Notes under the pieces: model-generated
The model's input: only the letters and a program-made list of their open reading frames with translations
The model's database searches: none
Told to the model about the DNA's origin: nothing
Made by a program: the position numbers and the translations under genes
NCBI GenBank assembly: GCA_021904315.1
Contig: CM038917.1
Coordinates: forward strand, 2,852,001 to 2,916,000
Reading direction: 5' to 3'
Length of the DNA: 64,000 bases
DNA from: Sphagnum magellanicum
Taxonomy: Eukaryota; Streptophyta; Sphagnopsida; Sphagnales; Sphagnaceae
Shown: positions 1 through 11,700 of the stretch, one piece after another
Layout: the number at the start of each line of letters is the position of its first letter
Position numbering within the stretch: position 1 is the stretch's first letter

Positions 1-397
1 TAGTAGACAAAAGATGCCGCCGTGATCCGCTAGCAGCTGCTGCAAGTCGAGATCCATCGTGATTTCGTAGCAGCTGGTAATATTCGATGCTTCCCTGTAC
101 AGGCCATGAAACAGCTGGGTGATCGTCTCCGTAACGCTCTACCATGATCTCCCTCGCACTTTCAGAGTATTTGTGAACAGTTCGCAAGCTCGTGAAACTA
201 CCCATCACGGAAGAATCATCGCTGCTTCGACCTGCGGCACAACCGATCAAAACCCCGGAGGAACCACTGCAAATAATGAGCAGTGCAGCTAGAAGCAACT
301 GCTGTCTGCAGCACATGGACAACTGTAGCAATCCACGAAACAGATTCCCTGCAGCTTGCAGCAGCATCAGATTCTTAGACTCGATTCTCGACTGCAT
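1..397 (-). CDS. Aspartic protease paralogue, exon 1 (partial, runs off window start)
   Basis: Minus-strand reading frame from an ATG at 397 to the window edge, 132 codons with no stop. It aligns along its whole length with exon 1 of the complete aspartic protease gene at 50492-50038. It keeps the initial MQSRIES, the hydrophobic segment followed by CSGSSGVLIGCAAGR, and the pro-region ending HLLST. The differences are substitutions plus one extra 3-bp codon (near 275) that keeps the frame. The catalytic exons would lie left of the window, so activity cannot be judged. This is a second member of the family on the same strand about 50 kb away. It could be a live gene or a truncated copy; the visible part is unbroken. 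Confidence 0.72.
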   Translation of the reverse strand, partial: MQSRIESKNLMLLQAAGNLFRGLLQLSMCCRQQLLLAALLIICSGSSGVLIGCAAGRSSDDSSVMGSFTSLRTVHKYSESAREIMVERYGDDHPAVSWPVQGSIEYYQLLRNHDGSRLAAAASGSRRHLLST

Positions 398-1310
398 CCT
401 GTCGAAGAATTGATTATTCTTCTGATCTCAACAAATGGAGGGAAAAAAAAAAAAATCCAAATCCTCTTGGATGAGCTTCAAACTCTTCTGCAAAATCGTT
501 GTTAGACTAATGTCTGTAACAAGCAAATACCGGCGGTGACCACAAAGCAGCAGCTTCTACAATTTGCAAAACTGCCCACAGACACAAAGTGCAACCAAAA
601 ACCACAAAGGCTCTACAACTGGAGATTGCAAACGACAACAACAACAACAAAAACGTCACTACCAAAACCTGCAGCCACAAAACTCGTGAAGTTTACAGAC
701 AACAAACACAGCCACCACCACCACCACAAAAACCCACAAAGCTGATTTATGGTACTTACAGCAAACAACAAAAATGCCACAAAGCTCTTGAAGCTAATTC
801 TGCTGGATGCAAAAATCAGAGCAAGTGCTGGTATGAAAAACAAAACAGCCCAAAACATTTACAACACATTTTGGAACACAAGTGTAATGTGCTGGTGGGT
901 GACAGCAGTGGGCACTAGTATGGTTTGGAGCTCAATTTGTTGTTTCCTACTGACTTTTATGAAGGTGCTTTTGAAGAAGGTACAGTAGAGAATCAACTAC
1001 TTTTTGGGCAGTGTTTGACATTTTTGGTGTTCCAAAAATTGGGTAGCATGGCAGTTTCTTCAAAGCAAATTCTTTCTCCTTCCCACCCCCAACAATTTAT
1101 TTTAATTGGGGTATGGATTTGGATCTATAAGAAATTATACATAAATTCTTCTTATTATTAGCATTGCAAATCATGCAAAACTCACAAATTAAATTAGCGT
1201 TTTCAAGTTTTTTACTATCTTATTGTTCTCTAGTTTTTCTATTTAATCAGGCTATTGACCAGTTCAAGTTGTGTGCAAAGAATTGTTTTACATAATTGTT
1301 TTTTCAAACA
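398..1310. repeat. Upstream half of the 50-kb-spaced segmental duplication
   Basis: This stretch upstream of the partial protease exon matches 50493 to about 51450 in order and orientation, with many small indels. It holds CAA- and CCA-rich tracts (636-660 and 712-730), then shared segments such as the one around 850-900 and one ending in TGTGTGCAAAGAATTGTTT at about 1285. Homology ends near 1310. It probably contains the promoter and 5' UTR of the paralogue. Short ORFs here, including a histidine-rich one, are products of simple repeats. Confidence 0.7.
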
Positions 1311-1919
1311 CAAACTCTTGGCATGGGTCAATAGAATTGAACATTGATCTTGTCCACGACATGTGCCTTTGGCTGGTACTTTTTTCAGAACAAAAATGCA
1401 TCCACCTTGGCAAGCACACACATATGTTGAGTTCTTGTAGTTTCCTAGAAAATTCTTTTTTTTTAAATAATTTTTTAAATTTACTTTCTTTATGTTTAGT
1501 GGCATGCGAATTGGGGTTGGCTTTCAACCAGAGCCTTAATTCACGTTTCGTTGTACGGTAGTTAGTGTCAAACCATGGTTTATGGCAGTGTCTCTCTCTC
1601 TAGCTCCTTCTCGAAAGTTTGTTGCCAAAAGTAAACTTTGCTGCAACACCCACGTACTGTTGCAGTAAGTCAACTAACCCATCTACCCCCAAATGCCCAA
1701 TCGAGTCAACAACTCATAGGTTTCCAAGACTCGCTATTAGGGCAAGCTGATACTCTTCAGTTTTTTATTTATCATATTTGAACCTAGGCAAGAATTTTTT
1801 AATTAGAACCGTATGTTGTGGTTCAACAAAGCTGCAATTGATGTTCAACCGTAGGCACAACGACCTATGGTCAGAGTTTCCCCCCATCGCACAATAGCAG
1901 GTGTCATATATTATCACCT
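1311..1919. other. Intergenic, no gene recognised
   Basis: Unique AT-rich DNA between the end of the segmental duplication and the LINE relic. I see no conserved coding frame. A short TC run lies near 1590-1610. Confidence 0.5.
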
Positions 1920-3580
1920 CAAGATGTGTAGCAGCTTGCTAAACTACAAGTGAGCCAATAATATAATTGATAGTGTTGCGCCCCCCATTTGCCAAACATT
2001 TGAACTTCCCTGATTCGTCACCAGGTGTCCGACCATTGAAGATGAACAACCTAGCGTCACAACATAAGTCCAAGAACTCACGACCCTAGCAGCTAACACT
2101 AACGTCACAGTTTTGTCGCTTAGCCACAACACTTGGTTGCTTAGTCTCAGCGAACTCAGGTGCCTATAACAATTCACAAAGGTCGCTAGTGTCAATGGTA
2201 TTTGGTAGCGTTGCAGTACATGCATTAAAATCCCCTCCCAATAATATTATGCCCCTTAGAGTTTGAACTTCAACAATATCTATTGTCAGGTTTTGGAACA
2301 AGGATTTGTTCTCATGTTTGGAACCAACAGGGGCAGCATACACCATGCTGACAAACAAGTTAGGGGTAGCACCCCTATATCCATAGATAAGAATCGTGGT
2401 TTCCTTCTTTCCATTGTGACAGGTTTGGGCTAAGGTGGCTACGAAAGTAAACAACAACCCCCCCATTATGTTTTATCGCGTTTGTTTTTCCCAACTGCAT
2501 AGTGTGCACTATTGCAAGTGAATCAAACCCTTCAATGTGTGGCAAATGTTGGCCTGGGAAGTGCCAAGTTTCGATTAATAAGACGAGGTCAACACCTTGA
2601 AACAACTTTAGTATTTACACCCCCATTTCTAATTTATTTACACCACCCCCATGCATGTTCCATAATACTACGCATGGGTCTCTCTGGTCCTTACGCCCCT
2701 AGGAGGGCGGGCAAATTTGAATGTCGTCAACGAAGAGCTCAGATGCGCGCCAAAAGGCACGTTTGCTTGCCGCTTTAGCCTCTTTGAATAATGGCCATAA
2801 CTCTGATTTGCACGCCTGATGTGTGGGCATGAGGTTTTCGTCCAGGCCCAACTTGGTCCTCGCCAGGCCCTTATGCCCTCGTAACATGACTTGACTATCC
2901 TCGCTCATTGCGAATTTGAGTAGCACTACACCGGGGCGTGCGACTACTGTTAAAGCGGAGGCTTACATAGTCGCAGGCTACTACGGTGTGGTGGTGACAA
3001 TCTTGACGCACAACCTCATTTGGCCTTGCAACAATTATGTGTTAAACCACTACACCAACTCCTTCTTGGTCTCACCCTCCTTGGCTTCAAAGCCCGTGAA
3101 GCGCATGTTGAGCTTGCATTCCTCTTGTTTGGGCACGTTGGCCAGGGTCTCCACAGCCCGGCTAACCACCTAACGCACGTTTTTGGCCATCATTGTGGTC
3201 CACTTAGACTCCTTTTTAGATGCAACCTTGGCTGTGATAGCCGCAGCCGCCTTGTGCTCCATCAATTGGTTTACTACAAGGTTACCAGCGGCCGTGAAAG
3301 ACACAATGTTCTCGATGGCTACTTCCATTCTGGATAGTCGCGCGTCAATAGGTGAATTGTCGGTCTTGAGGCCCATGACTAGCCAGTGCCCGACCAGGGC
3401 TACCTAGTAGACCGCCAGGGGTGCATTGTCTAAGACGTTGAACCCGGCGTTGTTGCAGTGCATCTTGGTAATGTCCTTTTTCAACGTGAAAATGTCCAAT
3501 GTTATAGTGAAAGGACATAGTAGCGGTGCAACAACGAGCACCATTGTGGAAATTTTCAAATTTTAAACCCCAAATCAATG
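1920..3580 (-). mobile_element. Decayed LINE (non-LTR retrotransposon), ORF1-like plus endonuclease parts
   Basis: Pieces of two LINE proteins are readable on the minus strand in shifting frames. Around 3376-2700 is an ORF1-like protein with a helical segment (start at 3376) and a C-terminal part around 2926-2699 that includes LWPLFKEAKAASKRAFWRAS. Around 2605-1925 is an endonuclease/exonuclease/phosphatase domain: an ETWHFPG segment, GGVVVYF, the LGGDFNA block, NGRTPGDESG (about 2009-2050), then an INYI block where the family usually has Asp before Tyr. Several frameshifts separate these pieces. No reverse transcriptase follows; homology stops near 1920. The element is GC-richer than its surroundings. 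Confidence 0.72.
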
Positions 3581-5100
3581 TCTTTCAAAACGCTAAAACA
3601 TTGAAATTTTTAGTTTATTTTGAAAACCCTAAAATCTAATATCATTATAAAAGTTGAAACTTTAAAGCCCTTAAAAACACATGTTGCCTACTTATAAAAC
3701 TTGAAAAAGTTGAAACTTCAAATTTTTAAAGCTTAAAAACTTCAAAAGTAGTAGAATTTGAAGCCCTAAACCCTAAACCTTAAAGATCTTGAATTCCTTT
3801 GGATTTTAAAGGCCTAAAATCTTCAAAGGTTATTATTTTGAAAACCCTAAAAATTTAGTACCCTAAGATTTATAACACCTTAAAATCTTTGGGACGCTAC
3901 AAATACTGAAACCCTAAAAACTTGAAGCCGTCAGAAGTATAAAACCCTAAAAACGTTCCAAAAAAAAAAAAAAAAACTTTAAACCTGCAACGCCGCTGCT
4001 ATTGGGGCCACCATCACCATTATCCTCGCTGCAACATTAGAGCTTACGTTGTTGTCCGGCCTCATGCTATTACGTTTTGCTCCTTCCCGCGGAAGATTCC
4101 AGAATGTTGGCTGGGTTTCTCGAACTCCCCACACACCACGTGCTTGTTTGTCGCTTTAATGTTATCGCCGTTATTGTTGCATTTGGAACCTTCTTTGTTT
4201 CCTTTTTGGCTTTCATGTCATGCTCTCTACTACATTTCAAAGGCAGAAGACTTGATTCCTATCTGCCAACAAATGCCACAAATGCTACTACAGCATAGTA
4301 ACAGCAACGAAGCAGCTGTAGGGAGCAAAAGCGCACGAGGAGCAACGACACAATAGCATAACATGTCCAAGGGAAGCAAAACGTTTTCAACTAACAACTA
4401 GCAACATGACCGGTCCAGGGTCCAAATTTGTAGAAACCAATTTGGGCTACTACTGAGAATTGACAACAACATCTCGAGCTCTTCCATTACTCGAGCTCTG
4501 GAAGAGTTGGAAGCCACTATTACCAAGGAGCTTCAATCCACTGCTGCCTATCACAACGATATCAAACCTTTCCCAAACTGGTCTAAACGTCTAATCCCAA
4601 ATTCCTATTCCCACTAACTAACTTGTTTCCTCCTGCCATCGTCAATTGAAATCCAACTTTTGTGGTGTTTTCACTAAATTGTGATTTTGATTAAAATTTA
4701 TCCATGAAATCTAATATTGTTATTTTTTTTTGCTTTGTTATTTTCTTTTTAAATATTAACATAAAAATTTCCCATAATGATGATTGGACAATGTTCAAGA
4801 GAATGTTGAATTATAGTTTGAAAATTATTTAAGAATGTAGAAACTAAACATGAATGAGCTTTATACACACATACAATTTTTTTTTTTTTGTGTATTAATA
4901 TTAAAAGTTCTTGCTAGATATTTTGAACCATCACTAATTGTTGTATTGAAAGAATTTAAGTGCATGTGTATGTCATACATCATCATTAATCCATGACCAT
5001 CATGAATTGAAATATATGAATAATTTGATGAATTTATAAATTTGTACAGATCTATTGATGCATGGTGTATTTTTGTTTCTATAAGGCATAAAATATGAGA
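3581..5100. other. Intergenic; telomere-like CCCTAAA-rich tract, poly-A and AT-rich DNA
   Basis: 3581-3955 is packed with degenerate CCCTAAA/CCTAAAA motifs, for example two in a row near 3762-3776, mixed with TTGAAAC and AAATCTT words. A run of A lies at 3960-3977. 4000-4620 is GC-richer with no recognised protein. 4620-5100 is AT-rich. The CCCTAAA motifs are scattered rather than an intact array, so this is low-complexity or interstitial sequence, not a telomere. Confidence 0.45.
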
Positions 5101-5103
5101 AAC

Positions 5104-6666
5104 CTAAAAGTTATAATCGTGATTGATGTTTTCATAATGTTGGCGTAGTAAAGTTGTATTCATGGCTTGTATAATTACATGAAAATTATGTAAGTTTTTT
5201 AATTGAAAAATTAATGATATCCAAGTTGCAATTGTTTTCAATCTATTCATTTTTATATGTATTCTTGGATGCACATAAAAAATTTCATGTTGGAGAGGAG
5301 CTAACAAAAATGATTTTTCTTCTATTCGAATGCAGTATAATGTTGTATATGTTAACCCATGTTTTAAAATGTTAATGGGATAAAAAACCAATTCATTTAG
5401 TGACAATCCTTGAGAACAATGAATGGTTCTTGTTACTACAAATTGAATTGGAAATTGAATCCTTCTTATGATAAATGATTGGGATTTACCAATTCTTATA
5501 TCTTTGATGATAGGTTCAATTGGTGTCCATTTTTATTCAATGTTATTGTCATAATAATGACTATATTTTTCTTTTGCTAACATTCCAATTTTAGAATTCT
5601 GAAAAATTATCCATACAATGGTTTTTTCACAATATGTTGTTAATGTTTTAAAAATACCATTAGCTCCATTCACAAGACCATCAAATGTTGCATAGGTACC
5701 AACACATAATTCAACCAACATATATATTTTTATACAAATTGTAGAATGCAAACCCGCTATTTTATTTGAATCATTTGAGAGTTTATAAGATAGTGGACAT
5801 GATTGATGGTTGATGTCCATTGCTTTGAAAATAAATGTGGGACCTAATGTGTTAGTGAACACATTTTCATTGTGTTTTTGCACAAGTTTATTTGTATAAA
5901 ATAAATACAAAATGGTAAAATTGTTGGGTGGTTGTTGATTACACATTAAATTTATAAATTAAATATCCTTTGTATTTTATATTGCAATACGAAATTTGTC
6001 CAAAGTTTGTACAAAAACCAAATCAAATTATCACATAATTTTATTCATAACATTGGACACATGTTTGCCAAAAGTTTGGTGCTAGTGCATTAACATTATC
6101 TTTGATATTTTAAAAACTCCAACTATCTTTCATAAGGGGTGCTTGAAAGAAATCACTTATCATGATAACATCAACACCACCAAAAAAATTGATTTGAATG
6201 TGTTTTATGGACCTTAACCTATTATTTATAACATTAAACATTCTAACACCAACAACTAATATTTCATTTATCATAACAAGTTGTAATTGTTCACATCGAC
6301 ATGTAAGCATATTTAATAAATTTAATGATAAGCTTGGTAAATTAATAAGGATTGTTGGACAAATATGTTCAATGTTGAATGTATTGTTAAATCGTTAATA
6401 TTGAAAGCAACTTTACTTATTAATGCCATAAATAAAACCTTAGTTTTTGTTAAATCAAAAGACATGTCTTTATTGTATAATCGTAATAACCCTTGAATTA
6501 TGAGTTTTAATGTAAAAGTTTTACCAATTCCAACATCCCCTATCAGAAATAAACATATTGGTGTGTCAAGATATAATTGTTTTTTATGCATAATATCATC
6601 AAATATATATTTTTTTTCTTCATTTAATTTTTTACATAAATTATGATATTCAAATTCTTCCATCAT
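5104..6666 (-). pseudogene. Helitron PIF1-like helicase domain (broken)
   Basis: The 6666-6322 frame contains a Walker A motif GDVGIGKTF (about 6517-6543), followed by a block ending LTIHSTLNI typical of Helitron PIF1 helicases. The relic continues at 6310-6110 with CRCEQLQLVMINEI and a GGVDVIMISDFFQAP block, which holds the Walker B/Q-loop region. It continues at 5946-5533 with AGLHSTICIKI and a DGLVNGANGIF segment. The C-terminal helicase region is around 5406-5200, with FYVHPRIHIKMNRLKTI. Stops and frameshifts between blocks make it non-functional. In the intact family this ATPase unwinds DNA during rolling-circle transposition. Confidence 0.8.
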
Positions 6667-7399
6667 TAGGAAATATGATGATTTTGTGAAATTTTCATCT
6701 TCTAAAAATTATGATTTTTGGTTTGATCCATTACATAATTGAATGACAAAGTTAGATCATAAATCATAGTGTTCAATATTGATTATGTTTGTTATAGGAA
6801 TTATAGGATGTGGATCATTTATTTCATTATTTATATTATCAATTCAAATGCTAGTTAAATGTAATGGTTTTGATTTTGAATATATTAAATTATCCATTTT
6901 TTCTATATTTGGATATGGCATTTGGTTGTTGAGAATATATTTAATTTAAAAAATTTCATCATGTTGTTGAGAATATGCATCATCTCAAGTTACATTAATT
7001 CCAAGTTACAAGTTTTTTGAATTTTGAAATGGTGAATATAATAAAACTTGTTTTCTCGACCAATTTTTAGTATTTTATAATTTACAAACCTAATAATTTT
7101 GGGTTTGCGATGTTTTGAAATCTGATTTTTTTAATGTTATTAAAAAAACTAAACTTTGTTAACGACAATGATTAGGATGATTAATATATTTGTTTATGAT
7201 TGATGAACACATTATATTAGTTGAATTTTGTTCCAATTCTTTAATGCAACTTGTGATTTTAACACAAAAGTTCATTCTTCAAAAGGAAAAATATTTATGA
7301 ATTGAAATGTTCGAGATGAATGATATAATGATAAAGAAAGCACGAAGTAAGCAACAAGTTGAATAACCATTTGTTGGGCATTAAGAAAAACATTACATA

Positions 7400-9300
7400 A
7401 TTTTTGAATTTTTGTATTTGCATCTATATTATTTACTGTGCATTTTTTTATGATAGAATGTAGTTCTTATGTTATTGATTTATATACTTTTGTCATATAG
7501 GATGTGCAATATGTTGTAGTTGCACATGGGTCCAAAATAAATTGAACATCTATATTTGCAAACCACATATGAACAACATGTATACTAAATGCATTACTTT
7601 TTATGGTTTTAAAATTTTGTTTCAAAAAAATGTGCGGCTTTGTTAATTTACTTCTCAAACTTAATATATATGTATTTTCATCAACGTTTAAAGAATTTAA
7701 ATATTCAAAAAATGATATATCTTCATTTTTTTTAAATCCTTCAAATATTGAAATATTTCATTTACTTGTGTATGGAGGTATTGTTGTGAAAATGGATAAT
7801 TCCCATTCATTTGAAGAGGTTCTAAAACTTTTGTCTCATGCATAGGAGGCAATTAGTACTGAAATCTACAAACAACATGGTTTTTCTTCTTACATGCACA
7901 TGTGTGTTGATGTTATTGTGCATTTTGTAATGGGTTTGGTGCCAATGATACATCATAAGAAATATACGTGTTTATAAATTGTTCAATTTCTTCATTTGTG
8001 TGCACTCCATACATAGGTGCATTTTTTATCCATAAAAATCCATGGTCATGTTCATTCCCATGATTTTGGAATTCAGTGATGAAAAAAAATCAAAAATATA
8101 CCCAAAAAGATAATGATCTTTTGCAATAAGTTTGTGGAAACAAAATGTTCTATGATCGTAATATCTTGCACATGTGACAAGGTCAATTCGTATCAATTCT
8201 ATTATATGAACATATTTGAGGTCTTCTATTTTATTTGGGAGGTTTAATCTTGAAGCATGTAATGTGTGTAAAACTTTAATGAGAGGATTTCATAATTTTT
8301 CAATAAATAAAAAAGTGAAAAAGAATGTTAAAGGACTAAGTTGTCGAATCATTGCAAATAAATTATTTGTAACCTTTCAACATAATCAAATGAATTACCT
8401 AAACCTTCCAAATCAGAATAACTTAAGTATGATTTGAAGATATTACTTAAAGTTGGTTCATTACATACTTGATAAGCTTTTAAAGTTTCATAGTTTTCTT
8501 TTTTGTATTCACACCCAACTAGAACTTATGACTTTTTGGATGGAAACTTTAACAACTTTAAAAATAGGTTAGAAATATTTGTTGAAAAATCCCCTAATTT
8601 ATAAAATAATTCCCACTGAAGTATTTATTGATATGAAAAACCTTCAAAAAATTTTGTCAATGTTGCCCATCAAAAAATGTTGAAAATTTTAGTTCCTTTG
8701 AATGTTTATCTTTAAATGAACCTAAAGGGAAATTTTTTTGACTTGGGCAATAAAATATATAGTATTTCCATAATCTATTATTTTTGGAGCATCTTAAAAA
8801 TTATGTATCATTGAATTTATCAGTGTACAATGTATTTTTTCATTATCAGAATCAAAGTTATTAGATGATGCATTATTATAAATAGGAATTTGAAATTCTG
8901 AATTCATATGCAAAGTAAACAAACTTGCCCATTGATGATGAATGATAACATTCAAATCTTTGTATAATGATGTTTTAATTAAATCTCATGAAATGACCAT
9001 CACCATATTTAAATGAACATTAGTTGACATATAAAGTGATTTGTATTCAAGATGTCGCTTAAGAAATAAGTTTATTATTACACAGTCATGTGGTAGATGT
9101 GGTAGTATTAATTGAGTTTGATCCACATTTGCAGGGACATTTGTAACATTACCATGCATTTTATATTGCCCACACCCTTGGAGTTTATAAATTTGAGTAG
9201 AAATAAGATGTGGTGAAATAAGACATTTTTCTAATTGTGTTAATTTTTTAACTAATGGAATGATTTTGTTTCTAAAAACTTTATTTGGTACTTGATATAA
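7400..9300 (-). pseudogene. Helitron Rep/HUH endonuclease region (broken)
   Basis: The minus-strand reading at 8081-7990 contains FQNHGNEHDHGFLWI, with the His-Asp-His pair at 8050-8042 standing in the position of the Helitron HUH metal-binding motif. Downstream are a CKKKNHVVCRF zinc-like block (about 7895-7870) and a segment at about 7590-7467 containing HMWFANIDVQFILDPCATTT, the conserved Helitron stretch before the catalytic tyrosine region. In the family this domain nicks and joins single strands during rolling-circle transposition. Internal stops (for example near 7878) show decay. The catalytic tyrosine region is expected near 7480-7510 but I cannot assign the residue with certainty. 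Confidence 0.7.
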
Positions 9301-10099
9301 GGGTGGTTTATTTTCATTAATATTATGTAAACAAATTGTACATATGTATGATGTTGAACTAAGTTCTATTTGAATTTGAAAGTATGTAGAAAGTTGTTTT
9401 TAAAAACATAACCTTTCATAACTAAAACATGGAATTATAGGAACATCTTGGATTTTTTTATTATAATTGTCAATGTAAATTGAATTATGTGTGTTTTCCT
9501 TTATAATAATGTTATGTTCTGTTTTATTTGATTGAACATCATGTTCCGCAAGAAGTTGTGTGAAAATTGGTTGTTTAATTTCTTTTAAAGTGCATTGAAC
9601 ATATGATGATTAAATCTGTCCTTTATGAAAAATTCTTGTGATTTATATATATATTTCATGTGATTCATAATTTGTGATCTAGTTTTTTTAATATTTAAAA
9701 ACATGTTGATGAATTTAGATGTTTTTACATAATAAACTTGATTTGGACAAAAATAATTCAAAAATACAGTTGTTATAAAGTGCCCAATATAAATTATTAT
9801 TATTATTATTTTGTGTTACATTAAGCTCAACAATCAAATGGGAGTGTTCATTTGAATTTTGGGATTTCTTAAAACTTTGGTAAGGGAAATTGAAATGAAC
9901 GGATTAAACAAAATCTCATTGATAAGAATATTTGTGTTGTTTTCAAAAAAAAAATTATAAATATTGAATACAATTTCCTTTGTGTTTTTTAGTAATATTT
10001 GTATTAGAAAAATTGTTAAATAGTGAAACAACATACTCCAATGGTGAATCCCAATTATTTTTCAAAATGTCCATCAATGCATAATCAAATTTTTCATTC

Positions 10100-10746
10100 T
10101 AATAAAAACATGCAGCTAGTTACAATAATTGAATAGGAGGTTATTGTACTACTGATTTTGAAAGAGATAGAAAATCATTTAAATCTATGGTAACTTTGGG
10201 ATCATTAATTTGAAAAGTAAGTAAAGACTTAAATAAACCATTAACATATTGAATTGGTTCAAAATGTTGATAATTGTACGCTATATGTAAAGGGATAGAT
10301 TGAAAACCCATGCCACATCAAGACATAATGTGTTTTGATATTTTATTCCAAATGTAAATTGGCCTTTGTAGATATTAAGTTATCCAAAATGTTGTAATGA
10401 AATCTCCCCACAAACCTCCCATACTAGCATTTAATGCCATTTTTGTCACATATTGATGTTCATTTATGACCATGCTTAGATGCAAATCACACAAAAACCT
10501 TGGATTTAATTCTCAAATACAATATTGTTGGGCTTTTTCTGTATTCAATAATAAACATTGATTTAAATGTACCATGTTATTTTGCCTCAATTGAAAAGAT
10601 GATAAATAATTATCCAATAAATAAGATATAGAATCAAAAAAACAATTATCTATTTCATATTTGTATGTTAAAACTAAATGAAGGCCATATGAATGTAATA
10701 CATGTTCAAATGATGAATCAACAAGATTTAATAAAGGTGTTTCCAT
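10100..10746 (-). pseudogene. OTU-like cysteine protease domain within the Helitron
   Basis: The minus frame from the ATG at 10746 contains YEIDNCFFDSISYLL, matching the OTU catalytic block (Asp-x-x-Cys-x-Phe). After a TGA near 10510 the same frame continues through VTKMALNASMGGLWGD and a second block, RPIYIWNKISKHI, the usual hydrophobic strand of OTU folds. It ends in NYQHFEPIQYVNG, whose His is a plausible catalytic partner. OTU proteases cleave ubiquitin-like chains; in Helitrons their role is not established. Three in-frame stops make it a pseudogene. The domain lies N-terminal to the Rep region in the same relic. Confidence 0.62.
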
Positions 10747-11279
10747 TATTATGAACTTTAATTAAATGGATATCTATATAAACAAAAATATGGTCCCACA
10801 TAAACACATTCAAAAAAGATAAGATCAATGATTCATTCAAGACTATTTACATTTTAATTTTTTTTGGGAAAATTATTTGCATTGAAAATTATATTGGAAA
10901 AATTGTTTAAATGGAAAAAAACTTGAATTGAAAAATTGTTCATGTTGAAAAAACAATTTCATTGAAAAAGATGTTTGTGTTGAAAAATTGCTTCACATAC
11001 AAAAATGTTGCATTTAAAATTATGTTAAGCACCTGATGTAAAATTGATGTATGAAAACTTTCCTTTTCCTTTAAGAAAAAAATTATGAAAATGATTATAT
11101 AATAAAGGTTATTTAAACCAAAATTTTGATATAAGGAATTTCCACATATATAGATATCCATATACTAAAGGTAACTATAGAAAAGTCGCATACAAACTTA
11201 ATTTCTAAGAAGGTTTTGTCTAAAAATTGACTTCGATTCATCAAAATCAAACTTGCGTTTCACGCTACGTTGAACATTA

Positions 11280-11700
11280 TCACTATGAATAATTACCAAA
11301 GGAGCAATTAAACCTTCGCACTTCAAACTGGTTTCCTCTTATGGGATAAATTGTTGGATATCTTCTTAAAAGCCAACAAGGGCAAATGTGGGTGACAACT
11401 GAAATTTACCATGAATGCGAATTAAAATGAAGAGTTGAATTTGTTTTGGACAAAGCAAATCCAAGAATTCAGATGCCATCATATGCATAATTGCTTCAAG
11501 CCATATGCCTTCAATAGTTAATAACACAAGTTCATCATTGGTTGCAATGGAACCATGAAGAAAGCTTCTGAATCATTGATTTTGAACAACAAACATTACA
11601 ATTAACACTACTTGTTGGAGAAATGATGACATCCGCTATATGACAATTTCCCTGTACTTTTTGAAATGGAGGTGTAGTCAAGTTAACTATAAACAACACC
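11280..11700 (-). pseudogene. RPA-like single-strand DNA-binding fragment
   Basis: The minus strand reads a Cys-rich stretch VNCNVCCSKSM followed by SSWFHCNQ, spaced like the CxxC...CxxC zinc ribbon of the RPA1 C-terminal domain. A second block in another frame reads ELVLLTIEGIWLEAIMHMM, resembling the OB-fold part that follows in plant RPA1-like proteins. Frameshifts and stops are present. Plant Helitrons often carry RPA-like genes, and this fragment lies just 5' of the OTU-Rep-helicase relic on the same strand, so it may be part of that element. The assignment rests on motif spacing and is tentative. Confidence 0.4.

Larger units (their letters stand above)
5104..10750 (-). mobile_element. 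Decayed autonomous Helitron (OTU-like, HUH Rep and PIF1-like helicase)
   Basis: A single long minus-strand coding relic in AT-rich DNA, broken by many stops and frameshifts. In transcription order it has an OTU-like cysteine protease region (10746-10100), a Rep region with an HUH-type motif (about 9300-7400) and a PIF1/RecD-like helicase (6666-5200). That combination is diagnostic of Helitron transposons, and OTU domains are known in some Helitron lineages. The 5' TC and 3' CTRR/hairpin ends were not identified, so the borders are approximate; the element may reach about 11.7 kb if the RPA-like fragment belongs to it. Confidence 0.78.

Noticed and set aside
536-918. ORFs with a His-rich or Pro-rich stretch
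   Set aside because: They arise from CCA/CAC and CAA simple repeats; neither frame is conserved in the duplicate at 50.6-50.9 kb.
3581-3955. Telomere array
   Set aside because: CCCTAAA motifs are scattered and imperfect, without the long uniform run expected of a telomere.
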